The position numbers and the translations under genes are program-made. The notes under the pieces are model-generated. The model was given only the letters and a program-made list of their open reading frames with translations, had not been told where the DNA came from and searched no databases. From NCBI RefSeq assembly GCF_900019265.1, contig NZ_CYGX02000007.1, positions 1 to 64,000 of the forward strand: a DNA stretch of 64,000 nt. Reading direction: 5' to 3'. Of the stretch, positions 8,225-17,364 are shown piece by piece (the first letter of the stretch is position 1; each line of letters begins with the position of its first letter). Origin of the DNA: Paraburkholderia ribeironis. GTDB lineage: Bacteria > Pseudomonadota > Gammaproteobacteria > Burkholderiales > Burkholderiaceae.

Positions 8225-9043
8225 ATGGTACAAGCCGCAGAACCGTATGTCCTTGTCGATACACGACATGGGACAATGCTCGCGAACCAATGTGACACAT
8301 ATATCGGTCAAGCATTAATTGAATACGGCGAGTACTGTGAGCTTGAAACGCAGTTCCTGGAGCAATGGATTAACCGTCCAGGTACAATCGTTGAAGTCGG
8401 TGCCAACATCGGTAGCCAAACTGTGGCGCTGGCAAAAGCCGCGAAAGCAGTGGGTGCTGACGTCGTCGCGTTCGAACCTCAGCCATTTGTGTTCCAGAAC
8501 CTGTGCGCGAATCTCGCGTTAAATGCAGTGGACAATGTGACGGCATGGCCTTTCGCTTGTGCGACGCAGGCTGGTACGGTCTGGTTCGGGCGTCCAGATT
8601 ACCGGCAGCCAGGCAACTTTGGTGGTGTGTCAGTTCAAACGGAAACGATGGCGGGAGGCATTCAAATGCCGTGCGTCCGACTGGACGACATGACTCGTGG
8701 GCGGAATGTCTACCTCATGAAAGTGGATGTCGAAGGGAGCGAATTGCAGGTGCTGCAGGGTGCCCAAGAGACGCTCGCAATCAACCGGCCGGTGTTGTAT
8801 GTCGAGAATGATCGGATCGCCCAATCTCCCTCGCTCATCGAATACTTGTGGGGGCAAGACTACCGTCTATGGTGGCACATCAGCCCGCTCTTCAATCCCC
8901 AAAATTTCCGGGCTAAGGCGGACAATCGCTACCCGAGGCTGTCTGCTTTCAACATGGTGGGATTGCCGCAAGAGTCAGATCTGACGCCCCAAGGCTGCGA
9001 AGAAATCGTGGACGCAACAGCTCATCCATTGGCGAAGCGTTAA
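8225..9043 (+). CDS. FkbM-family SAM-dependent methyltransferase
   Basis: A 272-residue class I methyltransferase of the FkbM family, which O-methylates sugars, polyketides or other small molecules. Motif I VEVGANIGS (residues 57-65), acidic motif FEPQP (83-87) and the family-typical VDVEGSELQVLQGA (167-180) are intact, so it is probably active. The ATG at 8225 follows AGGTGG; the upstream in-frame extension has no similarity. Its base composition is visibly richer in A and T than its neighbours, and it sits between pieces of a broken recombinase gene and a Tn3 fragment. It is therefore probably imported cargo. No sugar or polyketide biosynthesis genes are adjacent and the substrate is unknown. 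Confidence 0.85.
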   Translation: MVQAAEPYVLVDTRHGTMLANQCDTYIGQALIEYGEYCELETQFLEQWINRPGTIVEVGANIGSQTVALAKAAKAVGADVVAFEPQPFVFQNLCANLALNAVDNVTAWPFACATQAGTVWFGRPDYRQPGNFGGVSVQTETMAGGIQMPCVRLDDMTRGRNVYLMKVDVEGSELQVLQGAQETLAINRPVLYVENDRIAQSPSLIEYLWGQDYRLWWHISPLFNPQNFRAKADNRYPRLSAFNMVGLPQESDLTPQGCEEIVDATAHPLAKR

Positions 9044-9052
9044 GGCCCGCAG

Positions 9053-9235
9053 CCCGGCTTCCACGACAGCGGCAACTACAACTATATCGATAACGACAGC
9101 GAAACGGCCGACGCCACCGACGTGCGCGTCGCGATGGACAAGCAACCGTTCTACCGGCTCACACGCGCGATGCTCGCGGTCGAAGCCGCGCATCAGACCT
9201 CCGTGGCCGGCGGCCCGCAAGACCCGCTGCTGCGC
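9053..9235 (+). pseudogene. Site-specific recombinase (Gcr-like), middle fragment
   Basis: Without a start codon, the frame reads PGFHDSGNYNYIDNDSETAD then ATDVRVAMDKQPFYRLTRAM and LAVEAAHQTS. I recognise this as an internal part of the same recombinase family as the fragment at 7772. It begins only about 10 bp after the FkbM stop codon. A frame change and deletion separate it from the next fragment. Confidence 0.55.
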
Positions 9236-9245
9236 GAAGGAAGGG

Positions 9246-9341
9246 TGGCTGGTGGGCATCAACTACGCCGCCAGCTTCCTGTTGATGCACTTTCTGCACT
9301 TCTCGCTCGCCACCAGGCAGCCGGCGATGACCGCGCCGACC
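9246..9341 (+). pseudogene. Site-specific recombinase (Gcr-like), C-terminal-half fragment
   Basis: In a different frame from the preceding fragment, the sequence reads WLVGINYAASFLLMHFLHFS then LATRQPAMTAP. This matches the membrane-like NYAASF...LATKQPAMTAP motif of the recombinase's second half. It then dissolves into a low-complexity Ala/Pro/Thr-coding stretch (9341-9421) with gcaccgacc/gcactagc repeats and never regains similarity. Together the three pieces cover only a small part of the roughly 2.1-kb ancestral gene. Confidence 0.55.
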
Positions 9342-9508
9342 CACGCACCGACCCGCGCACTAGCTCACGCACCAACCCACGCACTAGACCGCGCACCAGC
9401 CGACGCACCGGCGGGACCAGCCGTCATGCCATCGCCGCCGTCTGCACGTAAGGCGCCCCACCTCGACCGCGTACAATAGCGCCTTATTCAACGCCTTCCG
9501 GCAACTCA

Positions 9509-10801
9509 ATGTCCTTTGATTTCTTCCTCCCTTGCCCACGCGGCCTTGAAGCCTCGCTCGCCGCCGAACTCGCCGAAATTGCCGCCAAACATCTGAACGG
9601 CGCACCGTTTACGGCCGGCGCACAGGTGCCGGGCGGCGTGCATTTCCGCGGAGGCTGGGCCGCCGGCATGGCCGCCAACCTGCATTCGCGCCTCGCGAGC
9701 CGCGTGCTGCTGAAGATCGCGCATCGGCCGTATCGCAGCGAGCAGGACATTTACGCACTCGCGGTCGAACAGCGATGGGAACAGTGGTTCTCGGCGAACG
9801 AAACGCTGCGGGTCGACGTAACCGCGATCAAATCGCCGCTGCGCAGCCTCGAATTCACGACGCTGCGTGTCAAGGACGCGATCTGCGACCGTCTGCGCGA
9901 AGTCAGCGGCGCGCGGCCGAGCATCGACACCGGCATGCCCGATGTCCGCGTGTTCGCGTTTCTGACCGCCACCGATTGCACGCTGTACCTCGACACATCC
10001 GGCGACCCGTTGTTCAAACGCGGCTGGCGCCTCGACAAGGGCGCGGCGCCGCTACGCGAGAATCTGGCTGCGGGCATTCTGCGTCTGACCGGCTGGAGCC
10101 CCGGCACGCCGATGTATGACCCGATGTGCGGCAGCGGCACGTTCCTCGCGGAAGCTGCCCAGGTGGCGCTGAACATCGCGCCCGGCGCGGAACGCCGCTT
10201 CGGCTTCGAAAAGCTCAGGCAATACGACGCCAAAACGTGGCAGACGCTGAAGGCGGCCGCGCTCGACGCGAAGCACGCCGCGCGCAGCTCGCGCGCCGAT
10301 CTGCAAATCTTCGGCAGCGATATTTCCGGCGACATGCTGGACAAGGCGCGTGCGAACTTTCAACGCGCCGGCTTGCCGGCGATAGCGCTCAAGCAGGTCG
10401 ACGCACGCGGCATCACGCCGCCGACGTCCACGGCGGGCATCCTCGTCGCGAATCCGCCGTATGGCGAGCGCATCGAAGTGCGTGGGCGCAATGCACGCGG
10501 CGAGATCCGCGAAGGCCGCGGCAATCGCGACAACCGCGAAGACGAAGGGTTTCGCCGCGCTCAGGAGGAAACGCCGGACAGCGAATTTTTCCACTCGCTC
10601 GGCGATGCGCTGAAACAGCGCTTCACCGGCTGGCGTGCGTTCATCCTGACCTCGGATCGCAAGCTGCCGGGGCAGTTGCGTTTGCGTGAGTCGGCCAAGA
10701 CGCCGCTCTTTAACGGCGCGCTCGAATGCCGGCTGTTCCGCTTCGATCTGATCGCGGGCAGCGTGCGTCAGCGGCCGCAAGGCGATACGCCGGCGGCCTG
10801 A
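9509..10801 (+). CDS. THUMP-domain 23S rRNA (m2G) methyltransferase, RlmL N-domain type
   Basis: A 430-residue class I RNA methyltransferase. The N-terminus (FFLPCPRGLEASLAAELAEI) and a THUMP domain (about residues 45-155) precede a Rossmann-type MTase with YDPMCGSGTFLAEAA (motif I), FGSDISGDML (motif II) and the catalytic NPPYGER (motif IV). It lacks the C-terminal RlmK half found in E. coli RlmKL, so it corresponds to the m2G2445-type module. An acidic/Arg-rich insert lies after motif IV (RGNRDNREDEGFRRAQEE). A TACAAT -10-like box at 9472-9477 is a possible promoter element. Confidence 0.88.
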   Translation: MSFDFFLPCPRGLEASLAAELAEIAAKHLNGAPFTAGAQVPGGVHFRGGWAAGMAANLHSRLASRVLLKIAHRPYRSEQDIYALAVEQRWEQWFSANETLRVDVTAIKSPLRSLEFTTLRVKDAICDRLREVSGARPSIDTGMPDVRVFAFLTATDCTLYLDTSGDPLFKRGWRLDKGAAPLRENLAAGILRLTGWSPGTPMYDPMCGSGTFLAEAAQVALNIAPGAERRFGFEKLRQYDAKTWQTLKAAALDAKHAARSSRADLQIFGSDISGDMLDKARANFQRAGLPAIALKQVDARGITPPTSTAGILVANPPYGERIEVRGRNARGEIREGRGNRDNREDEGFRRAQEETPDSEFFHSLGDALKQRFTGWRAFILTSDRKLPGQLRLRESAKTPLFNGALECRLFRFDLIAGSVRQRPQGDTPAA

Positions 10802-10820
10802 CGCGAAGGCGCGCAGCGCG

Positions 10821-10892
10821 CTTGATGCGCTTGATGCGCTTGATGCGCTTGATGCGCTTGATGCGCTTGATGCGCTTAATGCGCTTAATGCG
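10821..10892. repeat. 9-bp tandem array (cttgatgcg)
   Basis: Eight copies of a 9-bp unit lie just after the rRNA methyltransferase stop: six perfect cttgatgcg followed by two cttaatgcg. The near-perfect copies suggest recent slippage. It is followed immediately by the gene's terminator. Confidence 0.95.
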
Positions 10893-10910
10893 CACGATGG
10901 CACGACAATG

Positions 10911-10942
10911 AAAGCCGCGGATCTCGTTCCGCGGCTTTTTTT
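10911..10942 (+). terminator. Rho-independent terminator
   Basis: AAAGCCGCGG (10911-10920) pairs with CCGCGGCTTT (10929-10938) around an 8-nt loop, followed by a T-run to 10942. It ends the methyltransferase transcript, after the 9-bp repeat array. Confidence 0.85.
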
Positions 10943-11124
10943 CGTCACGCGCGAGGTCAACTCACTGGCTGTGCGAGGTCAACTCACCAACTCCTCTCTC
11001 CGGCGCGGCGCACCCATCGCCCACCCCACCCTACTGACACCACGCTGTCAGCAGCACCCCCGCACACTCCTTCTCACGCCATCCGGCGCATTGCACGGCT
11101 TACCGCCATTCAAAGGAGAGTGTC

Positions 11125-11508
11125 ATGTCCGCATCGTCCAAAGTTGTTGCATGGTTCGAGATTCCGTCCGTCGATTTCGATCGCGCAGTCCGCTTTTACG
11201 AAGCCGCGCTCGACGTCAAACTGAATCGCCAGGAAATCGGCGGCCAGCCGATCGCGGTGTTTGGTTACGAAGAACCGGCGACCGGTGGCGCGATCGTCCA
11301 TAGCCCGTCGATGACGCCGACCGGCGACGGCGTGCTCGTCTATCTGAACGCGCAACCGACCGTCGACGCCACCCTCGCCCGCGTCGAGCAAGCCGGCGGC
11401 AAAACCGATGGCCCGGTGATCAAACTGCCGCAGGACATCGGCTACATCGCGTTCTTCATCGATACCGAAGGCAACCGCCTCGGCCTGCATTCGCGCACCA
11501 ACGGCTGA
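11125..11508 (+). CDS. VOC-family (glyoxalase/bleomycin-resistance fold) protein
   Basis: A 127-residue single-domain vicinal-oxygen-chelate protein with two beta-alpha-beta-beta-beta modules: KVVAWFEIPSVDFDRAVRFY and the C-terminal DIGYIAFFIDTEGNRLGLHS. An AAAGGAGAG ribosome-binding site precedes the ATG. The family covers dioxygenases, isomerases and antibiotic-binding proteins. The metal ligands of glyoxalase I are not clearly conserved, so no reaction is assigned. It lies just upstream of, and in the same direction as, a WYL regulator that may control it. Confidence 0.85.
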   Translation: MSASSKVVAWFEIPSVDFDRAVRFYEAALDVKLNRQEIGGQPIAVFGYEEPATGGAIVHSPSMTPTGDGVLVYLNAQPTVDATLARVEQAGGKTDGPVIKLPQDIGYIAFFIDTEGNRLGLHSRTNG

Positions 11509-11634
11509 AGCGCGGCGCGGCGCAGAGGGCGCAGAGGGAGCACCAGCGCACGCCGCAGCGAACCACGAGCGGAGCGCGGCATGCGGCGCTATCATCGCGG
11601 GACGGTTCCCGTCCTTTTCTACAAGACGCCCACG

Positions 11635-12321
11635 ATGACGCGCCGCGCCGACCGCCTGTTCCAGATCGCCGAGCTGCTGCGCGGACGGCGTCTGACCACC
11701 GCCCAACAGCTCGCCGACTGGCTGAACATCTCGCTGCGCACGGTCTATCGCGACGTGCGCGATCTGCAATTGTCGGGGGTGCCGATCGAAGGCGAGGCCG
11801 GCATCGGCTACCGGCTGAGCCGGGCGGCGAGTCTGCCGCCACTGACCTTCACCGCCGACGAACTGGCCGCGCTCGCCGCCGGCGCGCGGATGCTCGAATC
11901 GTGGGGCGGCGCGGACTTCGCGAGCGGGGCGCGCGGCGCGCTCGCCAAGATCGCATCGGCGATGCCCGCCGGCAAACGCGCCAGGCTCGAACAGCTGGCG
12001 ATCTTCGCGCCGTCGTTTCACATCAAGGGGAATTTCTCGGCACAACTCGATGCGCTGCATCGCGCGATCGACGCACGCCAGGTGGTGCATTTCGCCTACA
12101 CCGATGCCAACGGCGCGGCCACCGAGCGCCGTGTCTGGCCGCTCGCGCTAGCCTACTGGGGCGCGCGCTGGACGCTCGGCGCGTGGTGTGAATTGCGCGG
12201 TGACTTCCGCAATTTCGGGCTGGAGAAGATCCGCGATCTTCAGGTGCTCGAACACTATCCGGATCAGGAAGGCCGACGGCTCGCGGACCTGTTGCGGCAT
12301 GTGAACGCGAAGCCGAGGTAG
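11635..12321 (+). CDS. YafY-type transcriptional regulator (HTH + WYL)
   Basis: A 228-residue regulator. An N-terminal helix-turn-helix (LTTAQQLADWLNISLRTVYR, about residues 20-40) is followed by the DEOR-like DVRDLQLSGVPIEGEAGIGY segment. A C-terminal WYL ligand-binding domain (about 130-210) has VVHFAYTDANG and RRVWPLALAYWGARWTLGAW. The ATG at 11635 opens MTRRADRLFQIAELL, the canonical start of this family; the frame is open further upstream but without similarity. Binding of a nucleotide or small ligand is known for WYL proteins. The target is unknown, and the adjacent VOC gene is a candidate. Confidence 0.87.
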   Translation: MTRRADRLFQIAELLRGRRLTTAQQLADWLNISLRTVYRDVRDLQLSGVPIEGEAGIGYRLSRAASLPPLTFTADELAALAAGARMLESWGGADFASGARGALAKIASAMPAGKRARLEQLAIFAPSFHIKGNFSAQLDALHRAIDARQVVHFAYTDANGAATERRVWPLALAYWGARWTLGAWCELRGDFRNFGLEKIRDLQVLEHYPDQEGRRLADLLRHVNAKPR

Positions 12322-12369
12322 GAATCGCGGCCCCCGTCATGGCTGACCGCGAGTCCTCGCGTCGTGGGC

Positions 12370-13824
12370 CTACTCCACCGCCTTCACCATATCCTCGATC
12401 ACCTTCTTCGCGTCGCCGAACACCATCATCGTCTTGTCCATGTAGAACAGGTCGTTGTCGAGGCCCGCATACCCCGCCGCCATCGACCGCTTGTTGACGA
12501 TCACCGTGCGCGCCTTGTACGCCTCGATGATCGGCATGCCCGCGATCGGCGACTTCGGATCGTTCTTCGCGGCCGGATTCACCACGTCGTTCGCGCCGAG
12601 CACCAGCACCACGTCGATCTGGCCAAATTCGCCATTGATGTCGTCCATTTCGAACACCATGTCGTACGGCACTTCGGCTTCGGCGAGCAGCACGTTCATG
12701 TGGCCCGGCATGCGTCCCGCCACCGGGTGAATCGCGTACTTCACCTCGATGCCCTTCTCGACCAGCTTGTCGGTCAGCTCCTTGAGCGCATGCTGTGCGC
12801 GCGCCACCGCCAACCCGTACCCCGGCACGATCACCACGGTTTCGGCGTTGCCGAGCATGAACGACGCGTCGTCGGCCGAGCCGGATTTCACCGGACGCTG
12901 CTCGGCCGCGCCACCTGCCACCGCCGCGCCGGCTTCGCTGCCGAAGCCGCCGAGAATCACGTTGAAGAACGAGCGGTTCATCGCGCGGCACATGATGTAC
13001 GAGAGGATCGCGCCGGACGAACCCACCAGCGAGCCCGCGATGATCAGCATCGGATTGTTCAGCGAGAACCCGATGCCCGCCGCCGCCCAGCCCGAGTACG
13101 AGTTCAGCATCGACACCACCACCGGCATGTCCGCGCCACCGATCGGGATGATGATCAGCACGCCGAGCACGAACGCGATGATCGTCATGAGGATGAACGG
13201 CAGCCACGACTGCGTGAGGAAGAAGATCACGCCGAAGCCGAGCATCGCGAGCGCCAGCATCAGGTTGATCAGGTGCTGGCCGCTGTACACCACGGGCGCG
13301 CCCTGGAAGAGGCGGAACTTGTACTTGCCTGACAGCTTGCCGAACGCGATCACCGAACCGGAGAACGTGATCGCGCCGACGAACGTGCCGATGAACAGCT
13401 CGATGCGATTGCCGTAGGGCAGGAAGCCCGGCACCGGATACTCGGGATCGACGAGGCCGAAGGCGGCCGGCTCGGACACCACCCCATACGCGATGCACAC
13501 GGCTGCGAGACCGATCAGCGAGTGCATCGCCGCGACCAGTTCGGGCATCTTGGTCATCTCGACGCGCGCCGCGACGAACGCGCCGACCGCGCCGCCGATC
13601 ACCAGCGCGAACAGCAGCAGGCCGAGCCCGAGACCGAGATTCGAGCCGAGCTCAGCGGCCTGTCTGGCGATCAGCGCGACGGTCGTGAGGATCGCGATCG
13701 CCATCCCGACCATGCCGAAGGTGTTGCCGGTGCGCGCTGTCTTCGGATTCGACAGCCCCTTGAGCGCCTGGATGAAGCAGACCGACGCGACCAGATACAG
13801 CAGCGTGACGACGTTCAGACTCAT
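12370..13824 (-). CDS. pntB: NAD(P) transhydrogenase subunit beta
   Basis: A 484-residue membrane subunit of the proton-translocating transhydrogenase, which makes NADPH from NADH using the proton motive force. The N-terminal two thirds is polytopic ([34 protein letters not shown]). The C-terminal third is the NADP-binding domain III with VVIVPGYGLAVARAQHAL and a DDINGEFGQIDVVLVLGAND segment. Its start codon overlaps the stop of the preceding gene (TAATG), so translation is coupled. It is the third gene of pntAA-pntAB-pntB. Confidence 0.96.
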   Translation of the reverse strand: MSLNVVTLLYLVASVCFIQALKGLSNPKTARTGNTFGMVGMAIAILTTVALIARQAAELGSNLGLGLGLLLFALVIGGAVGAFVAARVEMTKMPELVAAMHSLIGLAAVCIAYGVVSEPAAFGLVDPEYPVPGFLPYGNRIELFIGTFVGAITFSGSVIAFGKLSGKYKFRLFQGAPVVYSGQHLINLMLALAMLGFGVIFFLTQSWLPFILMTIIAFVLGVLIIIPIGGADMPVVVSMLNSYSGWAAAGIGFSLNNPMLIIAGSLVGSSGAILSYIMCRAMNRSFFNVILGGFGSEAGAAVAGGAAEQRPVKSGSADDASFMLGNAETVVIVPGYGLAVARAQHALKELTDKLVEKGIEVKYAIHPVAGRMPGHMNVLLAEAEVPYDMVFEMDDINGEFGQIDVVLVLGANDVVNPAAKNDPKSPIAGMPIIEAYKARTVIVNKRSMAAGYAGLDNDLFYMDKTMMVFGDAKKVIEDMVKAVE

Positions 13825-14165
13825 TACGCGTTCTCCCTGGTCGTGGATTGTGTCTTGTCAGCGGGAAGCTTCTTCGGCTCTTTCTTGCGGAACATCTCGA
13901 GCATGCGTCTCGTGACGAGAAAGCCGCCGAACACGTTGACCGCCGCGAGGGCGACCGCGAGCGTGCCGAAGAATTTGCCGGGACTGCCGAGTGTGAGTCC
14001 GGTCGCGAGCATCGCGCCGACGATCACGATCGCCGAGATCGCATTGGTCACCGCCATCAGTGGCGTGTGTAACGCGGGGGTGACGTTCCAGACCACGTGG
14101 TAGCCGACGTAGATTGCCAGCACGAAGATGATCAGATTGATCACGGTGTGATTGAGGACTTCCAT
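13824..14165 (-). CDS. pntAB: NAD(P) transhydrogenase subunit alpha, membrane part
   Basis: A 113-residue hydrophobic protein equivalent to the C-terminal membrane domain of E. coli PntA. It has about four helices, including [20 protein letters not shown] and [19 protein letters not shown]. It is separate from the nucleotide-binding part, as in the three-subunit enzymes of Rhodospirillum and many betaproteobacteria. It lies between pntAA and pntB with a 1-2 nt overlap downstream. Confidence 0.94.
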   Translation of the reverse strand: MEVLNHTVINLIIFVLAIYVGYHVVWNVTPALHTPLMAVTNAISAIVIVGAMLATGLTLGSPGKFFGTLAVALAAVNVFGGFLVTRRMLEMFRKKEPKKLPADKTQSTTRENA

Positions 14166-14191
14166 CGCCGTTTCTCCTGGGTGAGTTCGCT

Positions 14192-15334
14192 TTATGCCTT
14201 GCGCGCGACCTGCCCATCACGGGCCAACAACGTGGCCGCGACGATGTCGTCCGCGAGATCGATATTCAACGCACCTTCCTTCGTGACGATCAGCTTCACG
14301 AAGTCGAGCAGGTTGCGCGCATACAGCGACGATGCGTCGGCGGGCACCATCGAGGCCAGGTTCGTATAGCCGACGATCTGCACCCCGTTCCTGACCACCA
14401 CCTGATCCGCTTCGGTGAGCGGACAGTTGCCGCCGCGCCGGCCTTCATACTCCGCGCCGCGCCCGGCCGCGAGATCGACCAGCACCGAGCCCGGCTTCAT
14501 CGCCTGCACGGTGTCCACCGAGATCAGCGTCGGCGCGGCGCGGCCCGGAATCAGCGCGGTGGAGATCACCACGTCCGCCTGTCTGGCCCGCTCGTGGACC
14601 AGCGTCGCCTGGCGCGCGAGCCACGACGGCGGCATCGGCCGCGCATAGCCGCCGACGCCCTGCGCGGCTTCGCGCTCTTCGTCGGTTTCGTAGGGCACGT
14701 CGAGGAATTTGGCGCCGAGCGATTCGATCTGCTCTTTCACCGCCGGGCGCACGTCCGACGCCTCGATCACCGCGCCCAGGCGCCGCGCCGTCGCGATCGC
14801 CTGCAGGCCGGCCACGCCCGCGCCGAGAATCAGCACCCGCGCCGCTTTCACGGTGCCGGCCGCGGTCATCAGCATCGGCATGAAGCGCGGATAGAGCGTC
14901 GCGGCCAGCAGCACCGCCTTGTAGCCGGCGATGTTCGCCTGCGACGACAGCACGTCGAGGCTCTGCGCGCGGGTGGTGCGCGGCGCGGCTTCGAGCGCGA
15001 ACGCGGTGACACCGGCGGCGGCGAGCTTCTGCGAGTTGTCGGCGTTGAACGGATCGAGCATGCCGACCAGCGTCGCGCCGCGCTTCAGAAGCGGCAATTC
15101 GGCATCGGTGGGGGACTGGACCTTGAGGACGAGATCGGCGCCGAACGCGCTGGCCGCATCGACGAGTTCCGCGCCGGCGGCTGCAAAGGCTTCGTCAGTG
15201 AAGCTCGCGCCAACGCCGGCGCTGCTCTGGATGGTGACCCGGTGGCCCTGAGTCACGTACTTCTTGACCGTTTCGGGCGTCGCGGCGACGCGGGTTTCGT
15301 GCGCGCGCGTCTCGGCTGGCACTCCGATGTGCAT
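14192..15334 (-). CDS. pntAA: NAD(P) transhydrogenase subunit alpha, NAD-binding part
   Basis: A 380-residue soluble NAD(H)-binding domain I of the transhydrogenase. The start [20 protein letters not shown] is the family signature. [20 protein letters not shown] forms the Rossmann NAD site, and [20 protein letters not shown] lies near the end. The ATG at 15334 follows a strong AGGAGGAACCACG site; the longer frame (to 15403) has no similarity. It is first gene of the pnt operon. Confidence 0.95.
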   Translation of the reverse strand: MHIGVPAETRAHETRVAATPETVKKYVTQGHRVTIQSSAGVGASFTDEAFAAAGAELVDAASAFGADLVLKVQSPTDAELPLLKRGATLVGMLDPFNADNSQKLAAAGVTAFALEAAPRTTRAQSLDVLSSQANIAGYKAVLLAATLYPRFMPMLMTAAGTVKAARVLILGAGVAGLQAIATARRLGAVIEASDVRPAVKEQIESLGAKFLDVPYETDEEREAAQGVGGYARPMPPSWLARQATLVHERARQADVVISTALIPGRAAPTLISVDTVQAMKPGSVLVDLAAGRGAEYEGRRGGNCPLTEADQVVVRNGVQIVGYTNLASMVPADASSLYARNLLDFVKLIVTKEGALNIDLADDIVAATLLARDGQVARKA

Positions 15335-15612
15335 CGTGGTTCCTCCTCGACTTCCTGTTTGACGACATTCGGCCGACGAGGCACGCCGGCTTGCATTTTG
15401 CAACGGCTAACGCCTCACTTTAACCGAAACCGCCGCCGCGTCGAAATCGGGGACAATGCGGGGACAATGCGGGGGCCTTCGTTTGGCTTTGGCGGCGGTG
15501 GGTTGTGGGGCGGTGGCCGCGGTGGCGCGCGGGCGCGGGCGGTCGCTGCCGGTCGTACGCTGCTTGCCCGCTGCTCATCGCCCGCTTCCCGGCAGCCCAA
15601 GCCCATAACCGG

Positions 15613-15618
15613 TAAAAT
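15613..15618 (+). promoter_or_regulatory. Candidate -10 box (TAAAAT) for the NudJ-like gene
   Basis: TAAAAT matches five of six sigma-70 -10 positions and ends 8 nt before the ATG. If used, transcription would begin almost at the start codon. No good -35 element is seen at 16-18 nt spacing, so support is weak. Confidence 0.3.
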
Positions 15619-15626
15619 GCGCAGCC

Positions 15627-16118
15627 ATGAAACCGGAAACCTGGCTGCCGCACGTTACCGTCGCGGCAATCGTCGAGCGTGACGGGCGCTTCCTCGTGGT
15701 CGAGGAACATACCGCCGACGGCTTGCGCCTGAATCAGCCCGCCGGGCATCTGGAGGCCGGCGAAACGCTACAGCAGGCGGTGATCCGCGAAACGCTCGAG
15801 GAAACCGCCCATCCGTTCGCGCCCGAGGCGCTGGTCGGCATGTACATGACCCACTTCGAGCGGCCCGGCGGCGAAGACGTGAGCGGCGGCGTCACGTACC
15901 TGCGCTTCACCTATTGCGGCGCGAGCGGCACACCCGACCCGGCGCGCGCACTCGACCCCGACATCGTCCGCACGTTGTGGATGAGCGCCGACGAATTGCG
16001 CGCCTGTCGCGACCGGCATCGCACGCCGCTCGTCATGCAGTGCGTCGACGATTACCTCGCAGGCCGGCGTTTCCCGCTCGACTTCGTGCACACGCATTCG
16101 GTCGGGCACAAACGGTAG
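15627..16118 (+). CDS. nudJ: NudJ-like Nudix hydrolase (phosphatase)
   Basis: A 163-residue Nudix hydrolase resembling NudJ, which acts on thiamin pyrophosphate derivatives and nucleoside di/triphosphates. The Nudix box spans residues 40-62: Gly40, Glu46, Arg54-Glu55 and Glu58-Glu59 are present, with Ala at the usual final Gly. The N-terminus [20 protein letters not shown] is typical. It lies 58 bp upstream of mnmA in the same direction, the same pairing as nudJ-mnmA in E. coli, which supports the assignment. Confidence 0.88.
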   Translation: MKPETWLPHVTVAAIVERDGRFLVVEEHTADGLRLNQPAGHLEAGETLQQAVIRETLEETAHPFAPEALVGMYMTHFERPGGEDVSGGVTYLRFTYCGASGTPDPARALDPDIVRTLWMSADELRACRDRHRTPLVMQCVDDYLAGRRFPLDFVHTHSVGHKR

Positions 16119-16176
16119 CCGTCACGAGCGGCGACCCCACGATCCATGCAGTCATGCAGCACCCAGTGAGCATCTT

Positions 16177-17364
16177 ATGAGCAAGCAGAAAGTCGTAGTA
16201 GGCATGTCGGGCGGCGTCGATTCGTCGGTCACCGCGTGGCTGCTGAAGGAACAAGGCTACGACGTGGTCGGCCTGTTCATGAAAAACTGGGAGGACGACG
16301 ACGACAGCGAATACTGCTCGACGCGGCAGGACTGGATCGACGTCGTGTCGGTGGCGGACCTGATCGGCATCGACGTCGAAGCGGTCAACTTCGCCGCGCA
16401 ATACAAGGACCGCGTGTTCGCCGAATTCCTGCGCGAATATTCGGCCGGCCGCACGCCGAACCCCGACGTGCTGTGCAACGCCGAAATCAAGTTCAAGGCC
16501 TTTCTCGACCACGCGATGTCGCTCGGAGCGCAAACCATCGCAACCGGCCACTATGCGCGCGTGCGCGAGAACAACGGCCGTTTCGAACTGCTGAAGGCAT
16601 TCGACCATACGAAAGACCAGTCGTACTTCCTGCACCGGCTGAACCAGGCGCAATTGTCGAAGACGCTGTTTCCGCTGGGTGAGATTCCGAAAACCAAAGT
16701 GCGCGAAATCGCCGAACAGATCGGACTGCCGAACGCGAAGAAGAAGGACTCGACCGGCATCTGCTTCATCGGCGAACGGCCGTTCCGCGACTTTCTGAAC
16801 CGCTATCTGCCGACCCAGCCCGGCCCGATGAAAACCACCGAAGGCACCGTGGTCGGCCAGCACATCGGCCTCGCGTTCTACACGTTCGGTCAGCGCAAGG
16901 GCATCGGTCTCGGCGGCAGCAAAGACGGCAGCGGCGAACCGTGGTTCGTGGCCGGCAAGGATATCCCGTCGAACACGCTGTACGTCGCGCAGGGTCATGA
17001 TCATCCGTGGCTGCTCAGCCATACGCTGAGCGCGGGCAATACGAGCTGGGTAGCGGGCGAGCCGCCGGCGGAGGGCTTCGCGTGCGGCGCGAAAACGCGC
17101 TACCGGCAGGCGGACGCCGCGTGCACATTCAGCGTGGCGGGCATCCGGGCGGCGCACAACCGTGCGGCAGGCAGCCATGCAAACGGCGACGAAGGTCTCT
17201 TCGAGCTGACTTTCGACACCACGCAATGGGCTGTCACACCCGGGCAATCGGCGGTGCTCTACGATGGCGACGTGTGTCTCGGCGGCGGCATCATCGAACG
17301 CGCGGTGACTGGCCAACCGGCTACGCGCGAGCCGCAAAAGGCGGCGCTGCTGAACGCGCGTTGA
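16177..17364 (+). CDS. mnmA: tRNA-specific 2-thiouridylase MnmA
   Basis: A 395-residue cytoplasmic enzyme that thiolates U34 of Lys, Glu and Gln tRNAs. The PP-loop SGGVDSS (11-17) binds ATP. The two catalytic cysteines are present: Cys100 in [12 protein letters not shown] and Cys196 in [11 protein letters not shown]. The C-terminal beta-barrels are complete, with an extra Ala-rich segment around residues 325-335. It probably shares a transcript with the Nudix gene upstream. Confidence 0.96.
   Translation: MSKQKVVVGMSGGVDSSVTAWLLKEQGYDVVGLFMKNWEDDDDSEYCSTRQDWIDVVSVADLIGIDVEAVNFAAQYKDRVFAEFLREYSAGRTPNPDVLCNAEIKFKAFLDHAMSLGAQTIATGHYARVRENNGRFELLKAFDHTKDQSYFLHRLNQAQLSKTLFPLGEIPKTKVREIAEQIGLPNAKKKDSTGICFIGERPFRDFLNRYLPTQPGPMKTTEGTVVGQHIGLAFYTFGQRKGIGLGGSKDGSGEPWFVAGKDIPSNTLYVAQGHDHPWLLSHTLSAGNTSWVAGEPPAEGFACGAKTRYRQADAACTFSVAGIRAAHNRAAGSHANGDEGLFELTFDTTQWAVTPGQSAVLYDGDVCLGGGIIERAVTGQPATREPQKAALLNAR

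Noticed and set aside
10710-10911. Small frames giving RIKRIK or LMRLMR repeat peptides
   Set aside because: They are translations of the 9-bp tandem array (10821-10892), not proteins.
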